A stretch of DNA of 64,000 bases from DASWUZ01 sp036401375 (GCA_036401375.1 DASWVB010000012.1:372001-436000), one strand, 5' to 3'; counted from the first letter of the stretch, positions 16,653 through 26,197 are shown. Numbers and translations: made by a program. The notes: a model not told the origin generated them from the letters alone.

Positions 16653-18527
16653 CTAGTTAGTAGCCTGGAAGGTCCAGTGCTGGTTCCCGCCGCCGTTGTC
16701 GGTGTATTGATCGATCAGCGCGCCATTGGCGCTCGAGGCGCTGATCACATCCAGCAGCAGTCCGCTCACCTGGCTGACCACCTTGTAAGATCCGTCCCCA
16801 ACCGGAACGATCGACCACATCTGGTTAGTCCCCTGGTTCGCTGTCCACTGGTCGACAGCAGCACCCGCAGCGTGCGAAGCACCGGAGACGTCGAGCACCA
16901 GCCCCGACGCAACATTCGTAAAGATGAAGTTGTTCCCCGCAGCGGTTGCAAGCCACTTCTGGTTTGATCCGCCGTTCGAGGACCACTGGTCCATCTGCGT
17001 TCCCGCCGTGTTTGAGCTGGCCGGGTCATCCAGCAACGCGCCGCTGTTCTTGTTCACGATCTCGTACCTGGTGCCGGAGACGACCGGGCCCCCGCCGCCA
17101 CTGTTCGACGTGAGCACAAAGGTAGTCACCGAGTAGGCGGGCAGAGAGTAAGTGAAGGATCCCGAGGCCGCGAAGCTCGACTGCTGCACCAGGTTCTCAT
17201 TGGCCGAGGTACGGTGGGGAACTACCGTCCACGTGCCGCCGGGAAAGTTTTGCAGCTGGTAGGTATAGTTCTCCGTCGAGTTACTGTCATTTACCGTCAC
17301 GATAGCCACCGTCGACTTTCCATCGTAGGCAGCCACCGAGCTGTTATCGCTCATCCCGACAAACTGGTAGCCCGGGCGAATGTACTTCGAGAAGTTGCCC
17401 ATCACGTAATACTTCTCATTCAGAGTCAGGGCATAGTTGGCTGAGCCGTCCAGGGGATTGTTGCCAAAGCCCCAGCCCGCCGCGTTGTCCACGGTCTGCC
17501 AGTAGACCCAGCCGTTCGGCTGCATCTGGTGCATGTCATAGAGAATGCTCTCCGCCATCGACAGCCCGGTGCCGTCGCCGTCGCCGTGCTCGGACATCCA
17601 CAGCCGCTTGTGATTGCTCGCCGCAAGCTGTTGCAGCTGCGTCCGCTCACTGCCTTCATACGTGTGCGTATTGATCTGCGCGATGTAGTTCTTCGCCGTT
17701 GAGTCCAACGAGTTAAAGGTGCTCACCGCAGTGTCGATGCTGGTCTCGTCAGAGGCACTCACCGAGGTGTAGTTCATCCCCTTTGACGCCAGGGAAGCAC
17801 CGATATCCTTGATCAGCACGTCCTGCTCCGCGGGAGCGAAGTTACAGCCCTCCTGCCCGTTGCCGAAGTTCCAGTAACCCGACGCCGGCTCATTCAGCCC
17901 ATCGAGGGTGCGGAAGGTGATTCCAAACGAATCGTGGTAATGCTTGACTACCGTTGTCAGATAATCCGCGAAATTCCCGTACTGCGATGTCTGCAGATTC
18001 TCCGCACCTCCACCGTGCGCGCCGGTCACGCTGCCGCTGTTGGTCATCCAGTAGGGCGGCGAGTTGGAGAATGCCTCTTCAATATTCACACCCATCGAGA
18101 TCGACTGCTGCAAAATGGAACGCTGGTTCGCATCGGCTGACCAGTTATAGTTTCCGAGGCTCGACTCGAAGCCCGGTACCCTCGCTCGATACTGAAGATA
18201 GGTCGTGTTAGGCGGCAGGTAAGCGGGATTTTCTCCGCCGCCGATGTTGTAGCGGACGATATTCAGTCCAAGCCCGTTCACCGGATCGAAGAAAGCCGTC
18301 ATGTAGGTGTTGCGATAACTCGTCGGATATCCTCCGACCACGTTAGCCCACCAGGCAAGAGAGGTACCCCAGCCCTCGAAGGTCTGCTGCCTGGTATTCA
18401 GGTTCACTGTAGCCGTCTGCGCCTGCGCAGCAGCGACGCCAAGGCACGCGGCCACGGCGGCGATAGCGGCCACCTTCAACCGTCGATGCCTGCCCGGCTG
18501 CTGCCCTACTCTGTTAAGTTCTGACAT
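16653..18527 (-). CDS. GH30 family endo-beta-1,6-galactanase-like enzyme with ricin-type lectin domain
   Basis: 624 residues from ATG 18527, preceded by GGAG; a longer frame to 18605 lacks a ribosome site. Signal peptide: LKVAAIAAVAACLGVAAAQAQ. The GH30 TIM barrel begins FEGWGTSLAWWANVVGGYP. The acid/base is E213 in DGLNEPASGYW and the nucleophile E313 in LWMSEHGDGDG, followed by the GH30 side beta-domain. The FEGWGTSLAWWA start resembles the subfamily acting on beta-1,6-galactan of arabinogalactan proteins. The last 130 residues form a ricin-B-type CBM13 with QxW repeats (MDQWSSNGGSNQKW, VDQWTANQGTNQMW, IDQYTDNGGGNQHW). Secreted polysaccharide-degrading enzyme. A LacI-type operator-like site lies about 105 bases upstream. 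Confidence 0.92.
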   Translation of the reverse strand: MSELNRVGQQPGRHRRLKVAAIAAVAACLGVAAAQAQTATVNLNTRQQTFEGWGTSLAWWANVVGGYPTSYRNTYMTAFFDPVNGLGLNIVRYNIGGGENPAYLPPNTTYLQYRARVPGFESSLGNYNWSADANQRSILQQSISMGVNIEEAFSNSPPYWMTNSGSVTGAHGGGAENLQTSQYGNFADYLTTVVKHYHDSFGITFRTLDGLNEPASGYWNFGNGQEGCNFAPAEQDVLIKDIGASLASKGMNYTSVSASDETSIDTAVSTFNSLDSTAKNYIAQINTHTYEGSERTQLQQLAASNHKRLWMSEHGDGDGTGLSMAESILYDMHQMQPNGWVYWQTVDNAAGWGFGNNPLDGSANYALTLNEKYYVMGNFSKYIRPGYQFVGMSDNSSVAAYDGKSTVAIVTVNDSNSTENYTYQLQNFPGGTWTVVPHRTSANENLVQQSSFAASGSFTYSLPAYSVTTFVLTSNSGGGGPVVSGTRYEIVNKNSGALLDDPASSNTAGTQMDQWSSNGGSNQKWLATAAGNNFIFTNVASGLVLDVSGASHAAGAAVDQWTANQGTNQMWSIVPVGDGSYKVVSQVSGLLLDVISASSANGALIDQYTDNGGGNQHWTFQATN

Positions 18528-18630
18528 TGATATAAGCTCCGTTTCGATCGTGCGGCAAGTGTGCTCCTCCAGGGTCCGGCCTGCGAACCCTGGAGAAGCG
18601 GGCAATTCGCGAGCCGCTGGATCTCAGGAA

Positions 18631-18644
18631 TGAAAGCGCTTACA
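18631..18644. promoter_or_regulatory. LacI/GalR-type operator-like palindrome upstream of GH30
   Basis: TGAAAGCGCTTACA, reverse complement TGTAAGCGCTTTCA, fits the cre/LacI-family consensus TGWAARCGYTWNCA with its central CG. It lies 104 bases before the GH30 start. A related site precedes the GH27 gene, and a LacI-family regulator is encoded at 55722-56789. Confidence 0.55.
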
Positions 18645-19204
18645 TTCTCCAGCGGATGTGAGCCTAGCTCCGCATTTCGGGTCTGTCAAGCATCCAGTCC
18701 ACACCCATTTGTGTGGCTACCGAAGTAACTCAGAAATAAAGCAGAAAATAAAGCTATTGGTGTGGCGCTTTAACTTGAGAGTGTATCGCTTTAGTACGAG
18801 CAGCCGGCTAACTCACCTGCACGGCGGCTCTCTTCGTCGAACTAAGTTCACGCGCTCAAAGTTACCCGCCGGCGGCCGGTGAGCTCCGCCTCGAACAGAA
18901 CTCCGCTCAGCTTCGAAAAAATCCAAAAATCAAACTATGTGCTGAATAAAGACAACGGAGTCACTTACGCTCAATCCACGCAGAACTCTCGCAGTCCTGA
19001 AAACAAGGGCACACAATCCCAAGGCATATTCGCAGCCTCGCCCGCGATCGTCATCGTGCTGCGGCGCGCCCAACTAACTATTCATCTCTGGCGTGTCCGA
19101 TACCGGATCGTTCCCGCCTCTCGCATCAACGAGCCTCACAGGCTCAACCGCCCGGCAGCAGCCACGAGCGTCACGAGCAGCACCGGGCAGTCACCAGCAG
19201 CAAG
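18645..19204. other. Gene-free AT-richer stretch
   Basis: About 560 bases of lower GC than the flanking DNA. Only short frames without coding bias are present on either strand. No tRNA, repeat or clear promoter beyond the operator-like site at its left edge was seen. Confidence 0.5.
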
Positions 19205-19242
19205 CCTGAAAAGGAAAGAACCAGACTCGCCAAGCGAGTCTG
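19205..19242 (-). terminator. Terminator of the GvpL/F-like gene
   Basis: CCAGACTCG (19220-19228) and CGAGTCTGG (19234-19242) form a perfect 9-bp stem with a 5-base loop. On the minus strand it is followed by TTCTTTCCTTTTC, a typical intrinsic terminator about 30 bases after the stop of the gene ending at 19271. Confidence 0.8.
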
Positions 19243-19270
19243 GCCCCCTCAATCCCCGGTAAGCACTCGA

Positions 19271-20023
19271 CTAGGCAGGCACAGCAGCCCGTGCCACCAG
19301 TCCTGGACGAACTATGCGATGCGCAAAATGGTAAGGAGGCCAGGGCCCCGACATCTGCATATGGCAGTCCTTCATCGTCACGCTCGCGGTGGAGTACTTG
19401 TTCTGATACCGCTCGATGCACTTGTGATCGATCAGGTGAACGATGTCCAGAATCATCTTTCCCGCATCCGTCCGCCGGCAGGTGATCTCCTCATCGAGCG
19501 GCGCAAACATCCGGTGCATCTGCACCGACACCGCCCGCGCCTTCGTCTGCCGCTCCCGCTGACGCGTGGCATTCTCGCGAAGGCTGATCAGGTACTCCTT
19601 GCCCACAACATCCATCAGCACCGGGTGGGTCTTCTGGGTACAAGAGTCGTCCACCAGCACCTTCAGATGCATCTCTGCCTTGCCGCGCAACCGGTCCAGG
19701 TTGCCGGCAAACTGGCGCTGATTCGAACGTACTGAACGCCGCAACGCCTCATCATCGGCAAAGATCGTTCCAAAGCGGAAGGGCAACACGGTCGAACGTT
19801 TGAAGCATTCGGCAATCACTCGTGCATGGTCCACGGCCGCCTTCGAGGGGACGGCTTCAGCCGGGTTGTGCTCACTCACTACCAGTGCTAGGTCGCTTGC
19901 GGGGTAAAGATATACCTGGTTTCCTGAGACTCCCGCAACCGATTCCATCGGAATCGGCTTCCGGTGCCGCAATAACTCAGGGAAGGCCTGCTTCTCACTG
20001 ATGCAATAGGCATACCACGCCAT
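19271..20023 (-). CDS. Orphan GvpL/GvpF-family protein
   Basis: 250 residues matching the gas-vesicle GvpL/GvpF family. Landmarks: N-terminal MAWYAYCISEKQ, then TVLPFRFGTIFADDEALRR, a helical part with VVGKEYLISLRE, and MSGPWPPYHFAH near the end, which is the family hallmark. GvpF and GvpL are accessory or shell-capping proteins of gas vesicles. No gvpA, gvpN, gvpK or other vesicle gene lies within the window, and it has its own terminator, so it is a stand-alone gene. Orphan members are reported in non-buoyant soil bacteria; their role is unknown. No signal peptide. Assignment of family is firm, function is not. Confidence 0.85.
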   Translation of the reverse strand: MAWYAYCISEKQAFPELLRHRKPIPMESVAGVSGNQVYLYPASDLALVVSEHNPAEAVPSKAAVDHARVIAECFKRSTVLPFRFGTIFADDEALRRSVRSNQRQFAGNLDRLRGKAEMHLKVLVDDSCTQKTHPVLMDVVGKEYLISLRENATRQRERQTKARAVSVQMHRMFAPLDEEITCRRTDAGKMILDIVHLIDHKCIERYQNKYSTASVTMKDCHMQMSGPWPPYHFAHRIVRPGLVARAAVPA

Positions 20024-20269
20024 TGTTTGTCACTCCGCATGCTGGCTCTATAGCCAGGGGGTCTGGAAACATCGGCATTTGGGGGATGACCAACGCTCTC
20101 CTGCTGTTTAAACGTCTTGTCTCTGTGTGAACTAACGCGAATCCTAGCCCCGCCTCAAGACGTCTGGCAACGTCCATCTAGCCCCTCAGCAGCGTTCCGA
20201 ATTGACACACTCAGCGTGCCTTCATCCGATGAACAAAGCCATGCACCGTATCAACAAGCCCCGCCGGGC

Positions 20270-20300
20270 CCCATTCATTGGGCCCACTCAGGGAGTGGGA
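20270..20300. repeat. CCCATTC/GAGTGGG palindromic repeat, copy 1
   Basis: Left arm CCCATTCATTGGGCCC, right arm AGGGAGTGGG. Same outer arms as the copies at 20363 and 61204, with different inner stem bases, so it is a member of a dispersed hairpin family. Confidence 0.5.
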
Positions 20301-20362
20301 CTCAACACCGACCCACGCCCACCCCTACACCTAAAAGCCGCGGGCCGCAGCAGACGGGCGCC

Positions 20363-20391
20363 CCATTCACCGGGCACTTCGGTGAGTGGGA
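20363..20391. repeat. CCCATTC/GAGTGGG palindromic repeat, copy 2
   Basis: CCCATTCACCG pairs with CGGTGAGTGGG (one mismatch), leaving a short loop, and lies just downstream of the aroDE stop. It shares outer arms with 61204-61238 but has a different inner stem, as expected for a mobile or structure-selected hairpin. Confidence 0.6.
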
Positions 20392-20410
20392 CCTAAAATC
20401 TCGAAGGAAA

Positions 20411-21994
20411 CTAAACCCCCGCCGCAACCCCGGCAGCCTCAGCCCTGACCACCGGAGGATGCCGCAACGCGTGCACCACCACCCGCAGCATCTCCTCCTC
20501 GGGAGCAGGCTTCCCCGTCCAGATCTCAAATTGCCGCGCCCCCTGGTGGACGAACATCTCCACCCCCGTGATCACCGGAATCCCCTTCTCGCGCGCAGCC
20601 CGGATCAGCGGCGTATCGAGAGGGTTATAGACCAGGTCAAAGACCAGCCGCGCGTTGATCTCCTTCGGCTCGAGCAGGTTCCCCGGTTTCACCCCATGCA
20701 TGCCCATCGGGGTTGCGTTGACGATCACGTCAAAGGTGGCTTTCCCAAGCTGATCCCTGCGCTGGACCCGGGCCTTCGCCTCCCGCGCCAGCTTCTGCGC
20801 CGTCTCCGGGGTGCGGTTCAGGATGAACACCTCAGCACCCTTGTCCTTCAGCCCAAACACCGCCGCCCGGGCCGCGCCTCCAGCCCCTAGGACCAGCACT
20901 TTCGCGTCCTTCAACTTCAACCGCTTCTCGAGCGGGCGGATAATCGCCGCCACATCCGTATTGAACCCGTACAGCTTCCCGTCCGACGACCGCACCACCG
21001 TATTACAGGCTCCGATACGCGCCGAGAGAGGGTCCGTCTTCTCCAGGTACTTGAGGATGTCCCGCTTGAACGGCATGGTCACGCTGATACCGTGCAGGGG
21101 GACCTCGCGCAGCAGCGTCAGCAGGTCCTCGATCTTCGCCGTCTGCAGCCCTAAATAGACTGCATTCACCGTCTCACGGCGAAATGCGGTATTCATCATG
21201 ACCGGCGAAAGCGAGTGCTTGACCGGGTTCCCGGCCACCCCATAGATCTTGGTCGCGGCATCCAGCTGGTCGATCCGGTAGGTGTCTGCCAGCGAACGCA
21301 GGGTCACCTGCCCCGGCCCCGTCTCCTCGCCCACTCCGGCCGAGGCAAAGGTGAAGGCGCTGCCGGCCCGCAGCCCTAGAACACGGCTGATCAGCCCCTG
21401 TTCCCCCATGCAGATCCCCACCATATTGGTGTGGGCGCTGGTCCGCTCCAGGAACTTCATCATAGTCACGTTATCCGTAAGCGACTTCGCCGTAGTCACG
21501 ATCTTCAGGAACTCCGGCTTGAACCGCTCCATCCGGGTGCAGATGCCGTCCAGGTCCTTGGTCGCGCTGAAGTCGTGGTATGAGATCATCAGCGCCGCGC
21601 CATGGCCTCGCAAGTTGCTCATCTGCGACGCCTTCATCGACTCGGCCGTCTCGAGCTCAAGATCGACAAGGTGAAAACCCGCCTTGCCTGCCGTCTCCAG
21701 AACCTCGAGCTCAGCCGCGATCGTGCCCTTGAACCTTCCACCCGCAATCACCCGTCTACAGGTTGCGATCGCGGTAATCTCCATGTGCGCCGCCAGGAAC
21801 TCCCGCAGGCCGGCCACTGCAGCCAGAGGCTTGGGCAGGTAGTCGAGCCGAAACTCCAGAAAGTGGCACTCGTGGCTTGCCGTCTCGGCCCGCTCCGTCA
21901 TCTCGGCCGCCGTGGCCGCGGCAATCGCCACGCAAACCTTCCCCATGCGCGAACGCAGATACTGCGGGGTCAAGGCTGTGGCGGATATATTCAT
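20411..21994 (-). CDS. aroDE: Fused 3-dehydroquinate dehydratase (type I) / shikimate dehydrogenase
   Basis: 527 residues covering steps 3 and 4 of the shikimate pathway. Residues 1-245 form the type I dehydratase, with H140 (SYHDF) and the Schiff-base K164 (FLKIVTTAK). Residues 248-527 form the NADP-dependent shikimate dehydrogenase: GNPVKHSLSP for shikimate binding, K310 in VTMPFK, and GAGGAARAAVF for the nucleotide. This order matches plant and chlamydial fusions; most bacteria keep the enzymes separate. The linkage would channel 3-dehydroshikimate. Start at ATG 21994. It stands alone, with no other aro gene near. Confidence 0.94.
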   Translation of the reverse strand: MNISATALTPQYLRSRMGKVCVAIAAATAAEMTERAETASHECHFLEFRLDYLPKPLAAVAGLREFLAAHMEITAIATCRRVIAGGRFKGTIAAELEVLETAGKAGFHLVDLELETAESMKASQMSNLRGHGAALMISYHDFSATKDLDGICTRMERFKPEFLKIVTTAKSLTDNVTMMKFLERTSAHTNMVGICMGEQGLISRVLGLRAGSAFTFASAGVGEETGPGQVTLRSLADTYRIDQLDAATKIYGVAGNPVKHSLSPVMMNTAFRRETVNAVYLGLQTAKIEDLLTLLREVPLHGISVTMPFKRDILKYLEKTDPLSARIGACNTVVRSSDGKLYGFNTDVAAIIRPLEKRLKLKDAKVLVLGAGGAARAAVFGLKDKGAEVFILNRTPETAQKLAREAKARVQRRDQLGKATFDVIVNATPMGMHGVKPGNLLEPKEINARLVFDLVYNPLDTPLIRAAREKGIPVITGVEMFVHQGARQFEIWTGKPAPEEEMLRVVVHALRHPPVVRAEAAGVAAGV

Positions 21995-22251
21995 GGAGGC
22001 AACTGCGCATACTAAAGCGCGGGAGATAAGTATGCAACTTTAGTTTGAACTCACCCTCCCGCCTCTCACCGCTGGCATTACGATCGATTCGGAATTGGGT
22101 CACTCTCTCGCCGGTTCCTATACCGGATACGGCTTCATCGTGGCCTGCGGGCTGCCGGCGAGGCCGCCACGCGAGCCCGTCTCCATAGCTCAGGCAGCAG
22201 GCCCTGGCCTCTTCCAGCCTCCGCAGCGCCGTCCATAGTATCGTTGCACGT

Positions 22252-24492
22252 ATGAATTTACTCACTTCGCGAGCTGAAACTCGAGAGCAAGGCCCGGTGC
22301 TCCAGCCGGCAAGATGGCGCTGCGTGGCATGCTTCAATAGCCTGATACTGGTGCTGGGGGTTTCATTGACGATCGAGCAGGCGGTACAGGCGGCAGAGCC
22401 CGCAACAGCGGCAGCGCCCGCAATAGAGGCAACGGCAGCGCCGGCCGCAGCAGCAGCGGCACTCCATCCCTGGAGTGCGGCCGGCAAGGGCAAGGTCGAC
22501 GCGGCAAGCTTCAAGGCCTGGGCCGACGCACGTCTCGCCGCCGTCGACCAGCACATCGCCAGCGTGGTCGGAGTCAAAGGGCCGCGCACGCTGGAGAACA
22601 CGCTGCGCCCCTACGACGACGCCATTGCGGAGCTTGGAGCCGCCGGCTCCCAGGCCGGGCTGCTCGACAGCGTCCATCCCTTGAAAGAGGTTCGCGACCA
22701 GGCGCAGGCCGTAACCCAGCGCGTGTCCGAGGCCGGAACCCTGCTCTCGCTCAACCAGGACGTCTACCGTGCCCTCTCCGCCATTGACCTCTCCGGCGCC
22801 GACGCCGGAACCCGCTACTACGTCGAACGCACGCTGCTCGAGTACCGCCTCGCCGGGGTCGACAAGGACGCCGCCACCCGCGCCCGCATCAAGGCCCTGC
22901 AGGATAAGGCGACCGAGCTCTCTCTCACCTTTGGCCGCAACGTGCAGGAGAACGTCAACCACATCACCATCAAGGACAAATCCGAGCTCGATGGACTTCC
23001 GCCCGACTACATCGCCAGCCACACTCCTGCAGCCGACGGCGCCATCACCATCACCACGGATTTTCCCGACTACATGCCGCTGATGACCTTCGCCAAGAGC
23101 GACGACGTGCGCCGCCGCATGTACCTCGCTTACAACACGCGCGCCTTCCCGGCTAATAAACAGGTCCTGCTCGACCTGCTGAAGACGCGCCAGCAGATTG
23201 CCACCATCCTCGGCTACTCCACCTGGGCCGACCTCGCCACCGCCGACCAGATGATGCAATCCGCCTCCAAGTTAAAGACCTTCCTCGACGAGCTCAACGT
23301 CGCATCAAGGCCGGGCGCGGAGCGCGAGTTTGGAATGGTGATGGCCTTTGCAAAGCAGCAGCAGCCCGGGCTGACCGAGATGGACGCCGCCAGCCGCGGC
23401 TACTGGTACGAGCAGTATCGACGCACCGCCTTCAACTTCGACTCGCAGTCGGTCCGCCCCTACTTCCCCTACGACCGCGTCGAGAAAGGCGTGCTCCAGA
23501 CCGCCGAGCGTCTCTTCCACGTCACCTTCGTCCAGGTCCAGGATCCCGATGTCTGGGACCCCTCCGTCACCGCCTGGAACGTCTTCGACGGCTACTCCGG
23601 CGGCAAGCTCGGCGAGCCCTCCACTGCAGCCCTGGGCAGCCAGATCGGCCGCTTCTACCTCGATATGCATCCCCGCGACGGCAAGGACAAGTGGTTCAGC
23701 GCCGCCCCCATCATTCCCGGCATTCGCGGCCGCCAGTATCCCGAGGCTGCCCTCATCTGCAACTTCCCCGGCGGCAAGCCAGCCGCAGGCAAGCCGGCCG
23801 ATCCCGGCCTGATGCAGTACGACAACGTGACCACCTTCTTCCACGAGTTCGGTCACCTGATGCACGCGATCCTCGGCGGCCAGCAGCCCTACGCCGGCAC
23901 CAGCGGCATCACCACCGAGGGTGACTTCGTCGAGGCGCCCTCACAGATGCTGGAGGAGTTCTTCCGCGACCCCAAGCTGCTCGCCACCTTCGCGCTGCAC
24001 TACCAGACCAACCAGCCGATCCCCGCCGAGCTCGTCGCCCGCATGAACCATGCCAGCGCCTTCGGACGCGCCGACGCCGTCCGCGCCCAGCTCTTCTACA
24101 GCGCCTACTCCCTCGACACCCACCACCAGGACCCCGATCACCTCGACCTCGACGCACTGCTGCACGACGACTACATGCGCTTCCTGCCCTATAAGTGGAT
24201 CGATGGAAATCGCATGTACTCGAGCTTCACTCACCTGGTGGGCTATACCTCGAACTACTACACCTATCAACTCGATAAGGCGATCGCGCTCGACTTCTTC
24301 GCACAGTTTGACCCGTCAGACCTGGTGGGTGGACCAACCGCAATGCGCTATCGCCGCACCGTGCTCGAACCAGGCGGCTCCAAGTCAGGCAACGACCTGG
24401 TAAAAGACTTTCTCGGTCGCCCGCAGAGTCTTGAAGCCTACAAAGCCTGGATCGGAGAAGAGTTCGCGGCCCCTCCGAATGGCCACCAGTGA
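22252..24492 (+). CDS. M3-family oligopeptidase (Dcp/thimet-like), exported
   Basis: 746 residues. A hydrophobic segment (FNSLILVLGVSLTIEQAVQA) followed by an Ala-rich linker suggests export. The M3 zinc motif HEFGH is at 531-535 within TTFFHEFGHLMHAILGG, and the following GTSGITTEGDFVEAPSQMLEEFF supplies the third ligand. C-terminal features RADAVRAQLFYSAY and YTYQLDKAIALDFF are family-like. It degrades short peptides, probably in the periplasm. TAGTAT lies 10 bases before ATG 22252. It is divergent from aroDE across 257 bases with no gene. Confidence 0.94.
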   Translation: MNLLTSRAETREQGPVLQPARWRCVACFNSLILVLGVSLTIEQAVQAAEPATAAAPAIEATAAPAAAAAALHPWSAAGKGKVDAASFKAWADARLAAVDQHIASVVGVKGPRTLENTLRPYDDAIAELGAAGSQAGLLDSVHPLKEVRDQAQAVTQRVSEAGTLLSLNQDVYRALSAIDLSGADAGTRYYVERTLLEYRLAGVDKDAATRARIKALQDKATELSLTFGRNVQENVNHITIKDKSELDGLPPDYIASHTPAADGAITITTDFPDYMPLMTFAKSDDVRRRMYLAYNTRAFPANKQVLLDLLKTRQQIATILGYSTWADLATADQMMQSASKLKTFLDELNVASRPGAEREFGMVMAFAKQQQPGLTEMDAASRGYWYEQYRRTAFNFDSQSVRPYFPYDRVEKGVLQTAERLFHVTFVQVQDPDVWDPSVTAWNVFDGYSGGKLGEPSTAALGSQIGRFYLDMHPRDGKDKWFSAAPIIPGIRGRQYPEAALICNFPGGKPAAGKPADPGLMQYDNVTTFFHEFGHLMHAILGGQQPYAGTSGITTEGDFVEAPSQMLEEFFRDPKLLATFALHYQTNQPIPAELVARMNHASAFGRADAVRAQLFYSAYSLDTHHQDPDHLDLDALLHDDYMRFLPYKWIDGNRMYSSFTHLVGYTSNYYTYQLDKAIALDFFAQFDPSDLVGGPTAMRYRRTVLEPGGSKSGNDLVKDFLGRPQSLEAYKAWIGEEFAAPPNGHQ

Positions 24493-24653
24493 GTCGGCTC
24501 CTTACGAGATCCAAACCAGTCGCAGCAGCACCCCGGCCCTGAGAGGCTCTAACGGGACACCCAAGGCCACTCAGCCCGGCGCCAGCGCCGCATCGAGACA
24601 CACCGATGGAATAACCCCGCTCCTTTGAAGTAGACTTAGCCGCGCGCCGCTCA

Positions 24654-24668
24654 AGTAAGCGTTTCACC
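24654..24668. promoter_or_regulatory. LacI-type operator-like site upstream of GH27
   Basis: AGTAAGCGTTTCACC lies about 28 bases before the alpha-galactosidase ATG. Eleven of 14 positions fit TGWAARCGYTWNCA, including AAGCG. It resembles the better palindrome before the GH30 gene (18631-18644). Confidence 0.4.
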
Positions 24669-24695
24669 GCGAAACCAGACAAGGACTCCCCAGGC

Positions 24696-26075
24696 ATGCC
24701 ACGTAAGCTCCTCTTCCGCCTCCCCCTGCTCGCCTCAGCCCTCGCCCTCGTTACCCTCATCGGCGCCCTCTCCGCGGCCGCCCAGCAGACCAGCATGCTT
24801 GCTCCCACGCCGCCCATGGGCTGGAACAGCTGGGACTCCTACGGCTTTTCCATCGACGAGGCCACCTTCAAGGCGAATACGGAGTGGCTCAACACCCACC
24901 TGAAGCAGTTCGGGTGGAACTACGTCGTCATCGACGAGGGCTGGTACCTCAAGAATCCGGCGAGCGGCGGCAAGCCCGCCTTCATCTTCACCATCAACGA
25001 CAACGGCCTGCTCATCCCCGACCCTGCACGCTACCCGGACTCGGTCGATGGCGCGGGATTCAAGCCGATCGGCGACTACGTCCACTCCCTCGGACTCAAG
25101 TTCGGCCTCCACATCATCCACGGCATACCGCGCGAGGTCGTCGACAAAAACCTGCCCGTGGCAGGTTCGGACTTCCACGCCATCGATGTCGCCAACAAGT
25201 CCGACATCTGCCGCTGGAACGCGGACAACTACGGCATTAACGCCAACGCGGCCGGCCAGGCCTACTACGACTCCCTCGCCAGAATGTACGCCGGCTGGGG
25301 CCTGGACTTCCTCAAGGTAGACTGCATCTCGCAGCCCTACCACGACGAAGAGATCCACATGCTGAGCGAGGCGCTCCGCAAGTCGGGCCGCCCCATCGTG
25401 CTCAGCCTCTCCCCGGGCCCCACTCCTGTCGCAAAGGCCGACGATGTCAAGGACTACGCGGAGATGTGGCGCATCTCCGACGACTTCTGGGACTTCTGGA
25501 GCAAGCCCGATCCCAACGCCACCTTCCCCCAGAGCCTCAAGGCGCAGTTTGATACCGCCGCAGCCTGGGCCCCCCACGTGGTGCCGGGCCACTGGCCCGA
25601 CGCAGACATGCTGCCGATCGGCCACATCGGCCCCAATCCCGGCTATGGCAAGGTGCGCGAGACCCGCCTTACCCATGACGAACAGCGCACCCTGCTCACC
25701 GCCTGGTCCATCTTCCGCTCGCCCTTGGTCCTCGGCGCAAACCTCACCCAGATGGACGACTTCACCACCTCGCTGCTCACCGACCCCGAGGTGATCGCCG
25801 TCGATCAGCACTCGACCGGCAACCATCCCGTCGTTCAGACGCCCACCGCCATCGTCTGGAAGGCGCAGGCCGAGGACGGCAAGGGCGTCTACCTCGCAGT
25901 CTTCAACACCGGCGACACCGCCCAGACGCTGCAGTACGCATGGAAGGACGTCGAGCTGGACGGATCGAAGTACCACCTGCGCGACCTCTGGCTGCGCAAG
26001 GACATCGGCTCCAGCAAGATGCTCAAGGTCACTCTCGATCCCCACGCGTCGGCGATCTACCGGCTGACGGAATAG
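24696..26075 (+). CDS. GH27 alpha-galactosidase, secreted
   Basis: 459 residues. Signal peptide: PLLASALALVTLIGALSAAAQQ. GH27 hallmarks: TPPMGWNSWDSYG at the barrel start, nucleophile D209 in LDFLKVDCIS, and acid/base aspartates 262-263 in RISDDFWDFW. A C-terminal beta-sandwich follows (WKDVELDGSKYHLRDLW). It removes terminal alpha-1,6- or 1,3-linked galactose from oligosaccharides or galactomannan side chains outside the cytoplasm. A cysteine in the nucleophile loop is normal for the family. With GH30 it suggests use of plant galactose polymers. An operator-like site lies just upstream. Confidence 0.94.
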   Translation: MPRKLLFRLPLLASALALVTLIGALSAAAQQTSMLAPTPPMGWNSWDSYGFSIDEATFKANTEWLNTHLKQFGWNYVVIDEGWYLKNPASGGKPAFIFTINDNGLLIPDPARYPDSVDGAGFKPIGDYVHSLGLKFGLHIIHGIPREVVDKNLPVAGSDFHAIDVANKSDICRWNADNYGINANAAGQAYYDSLARMYAGWGLDFLKVDCISQPYHDEEIHMLSEALRKSGRPIVLSLSPGPTPVAKADDVKDYAEMWRISDDFWDFWSKPDPNATFPQSLKAQFDTAAAWAPHVVPGHWPDADMLPIGHIGPNPGYGKVRETRLTHDEQRTLLTAWSIFRSPLVLGANLTQMDDFTTSLLTDPEVIAVDQHSTGNHPVVQTPTAIVWKAQAEDGKGVYLAVFNTGDTAQTLQYAWKDVELDGSKYHLRDLWLRKDIGSSKMLKVTLDPHASAIYRLTE

Positions 26076-26183
26076 GCGAGCCGCTACCCCGGCCTGCGGT
26101 CCCTCGCCGGCTCGGTGCCGCTTCAGCGCCGATGCCCGCAAGGATCTCGGCCCCGGCAGCCGCGGCAGGCCCGCGATAGCGGC

Positions 26184-26189
26184 TACAAT
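26184..26189 (+). promoter_or_regulatory. -10-like TACAAT of the sigma-54 activator gene
   Basis: GGCTACAAT with TACAAT ending 8 bases before ATG 26198. No ribosome-binding site fits between them, so a leaderless mRNA is likely. Confidence 0.45.
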
Positions 26190-26197
26190 GGGCGTAA

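Larger units (their letters stand above)
20024..20410. other. Gene-free stretch with two hairpin repeats
   Basis: 387 bases between the GvpL/F-like start and the aroDE stop, both on the minus strand. Two imperfect palindromes of the CCCATTC...GAGTGGG family lie here (20270-20300 and 20363-20391). The second could also act as an end signal for aroDE but has no T tract. No coding signal. Confidence 0.55.

Noticed and set aside
18658..19262. Two short plus-strand frames upstream of the GH30 gene
   Set aside because: No ribosome site, no domain, AT-richer DNA without coding bias.
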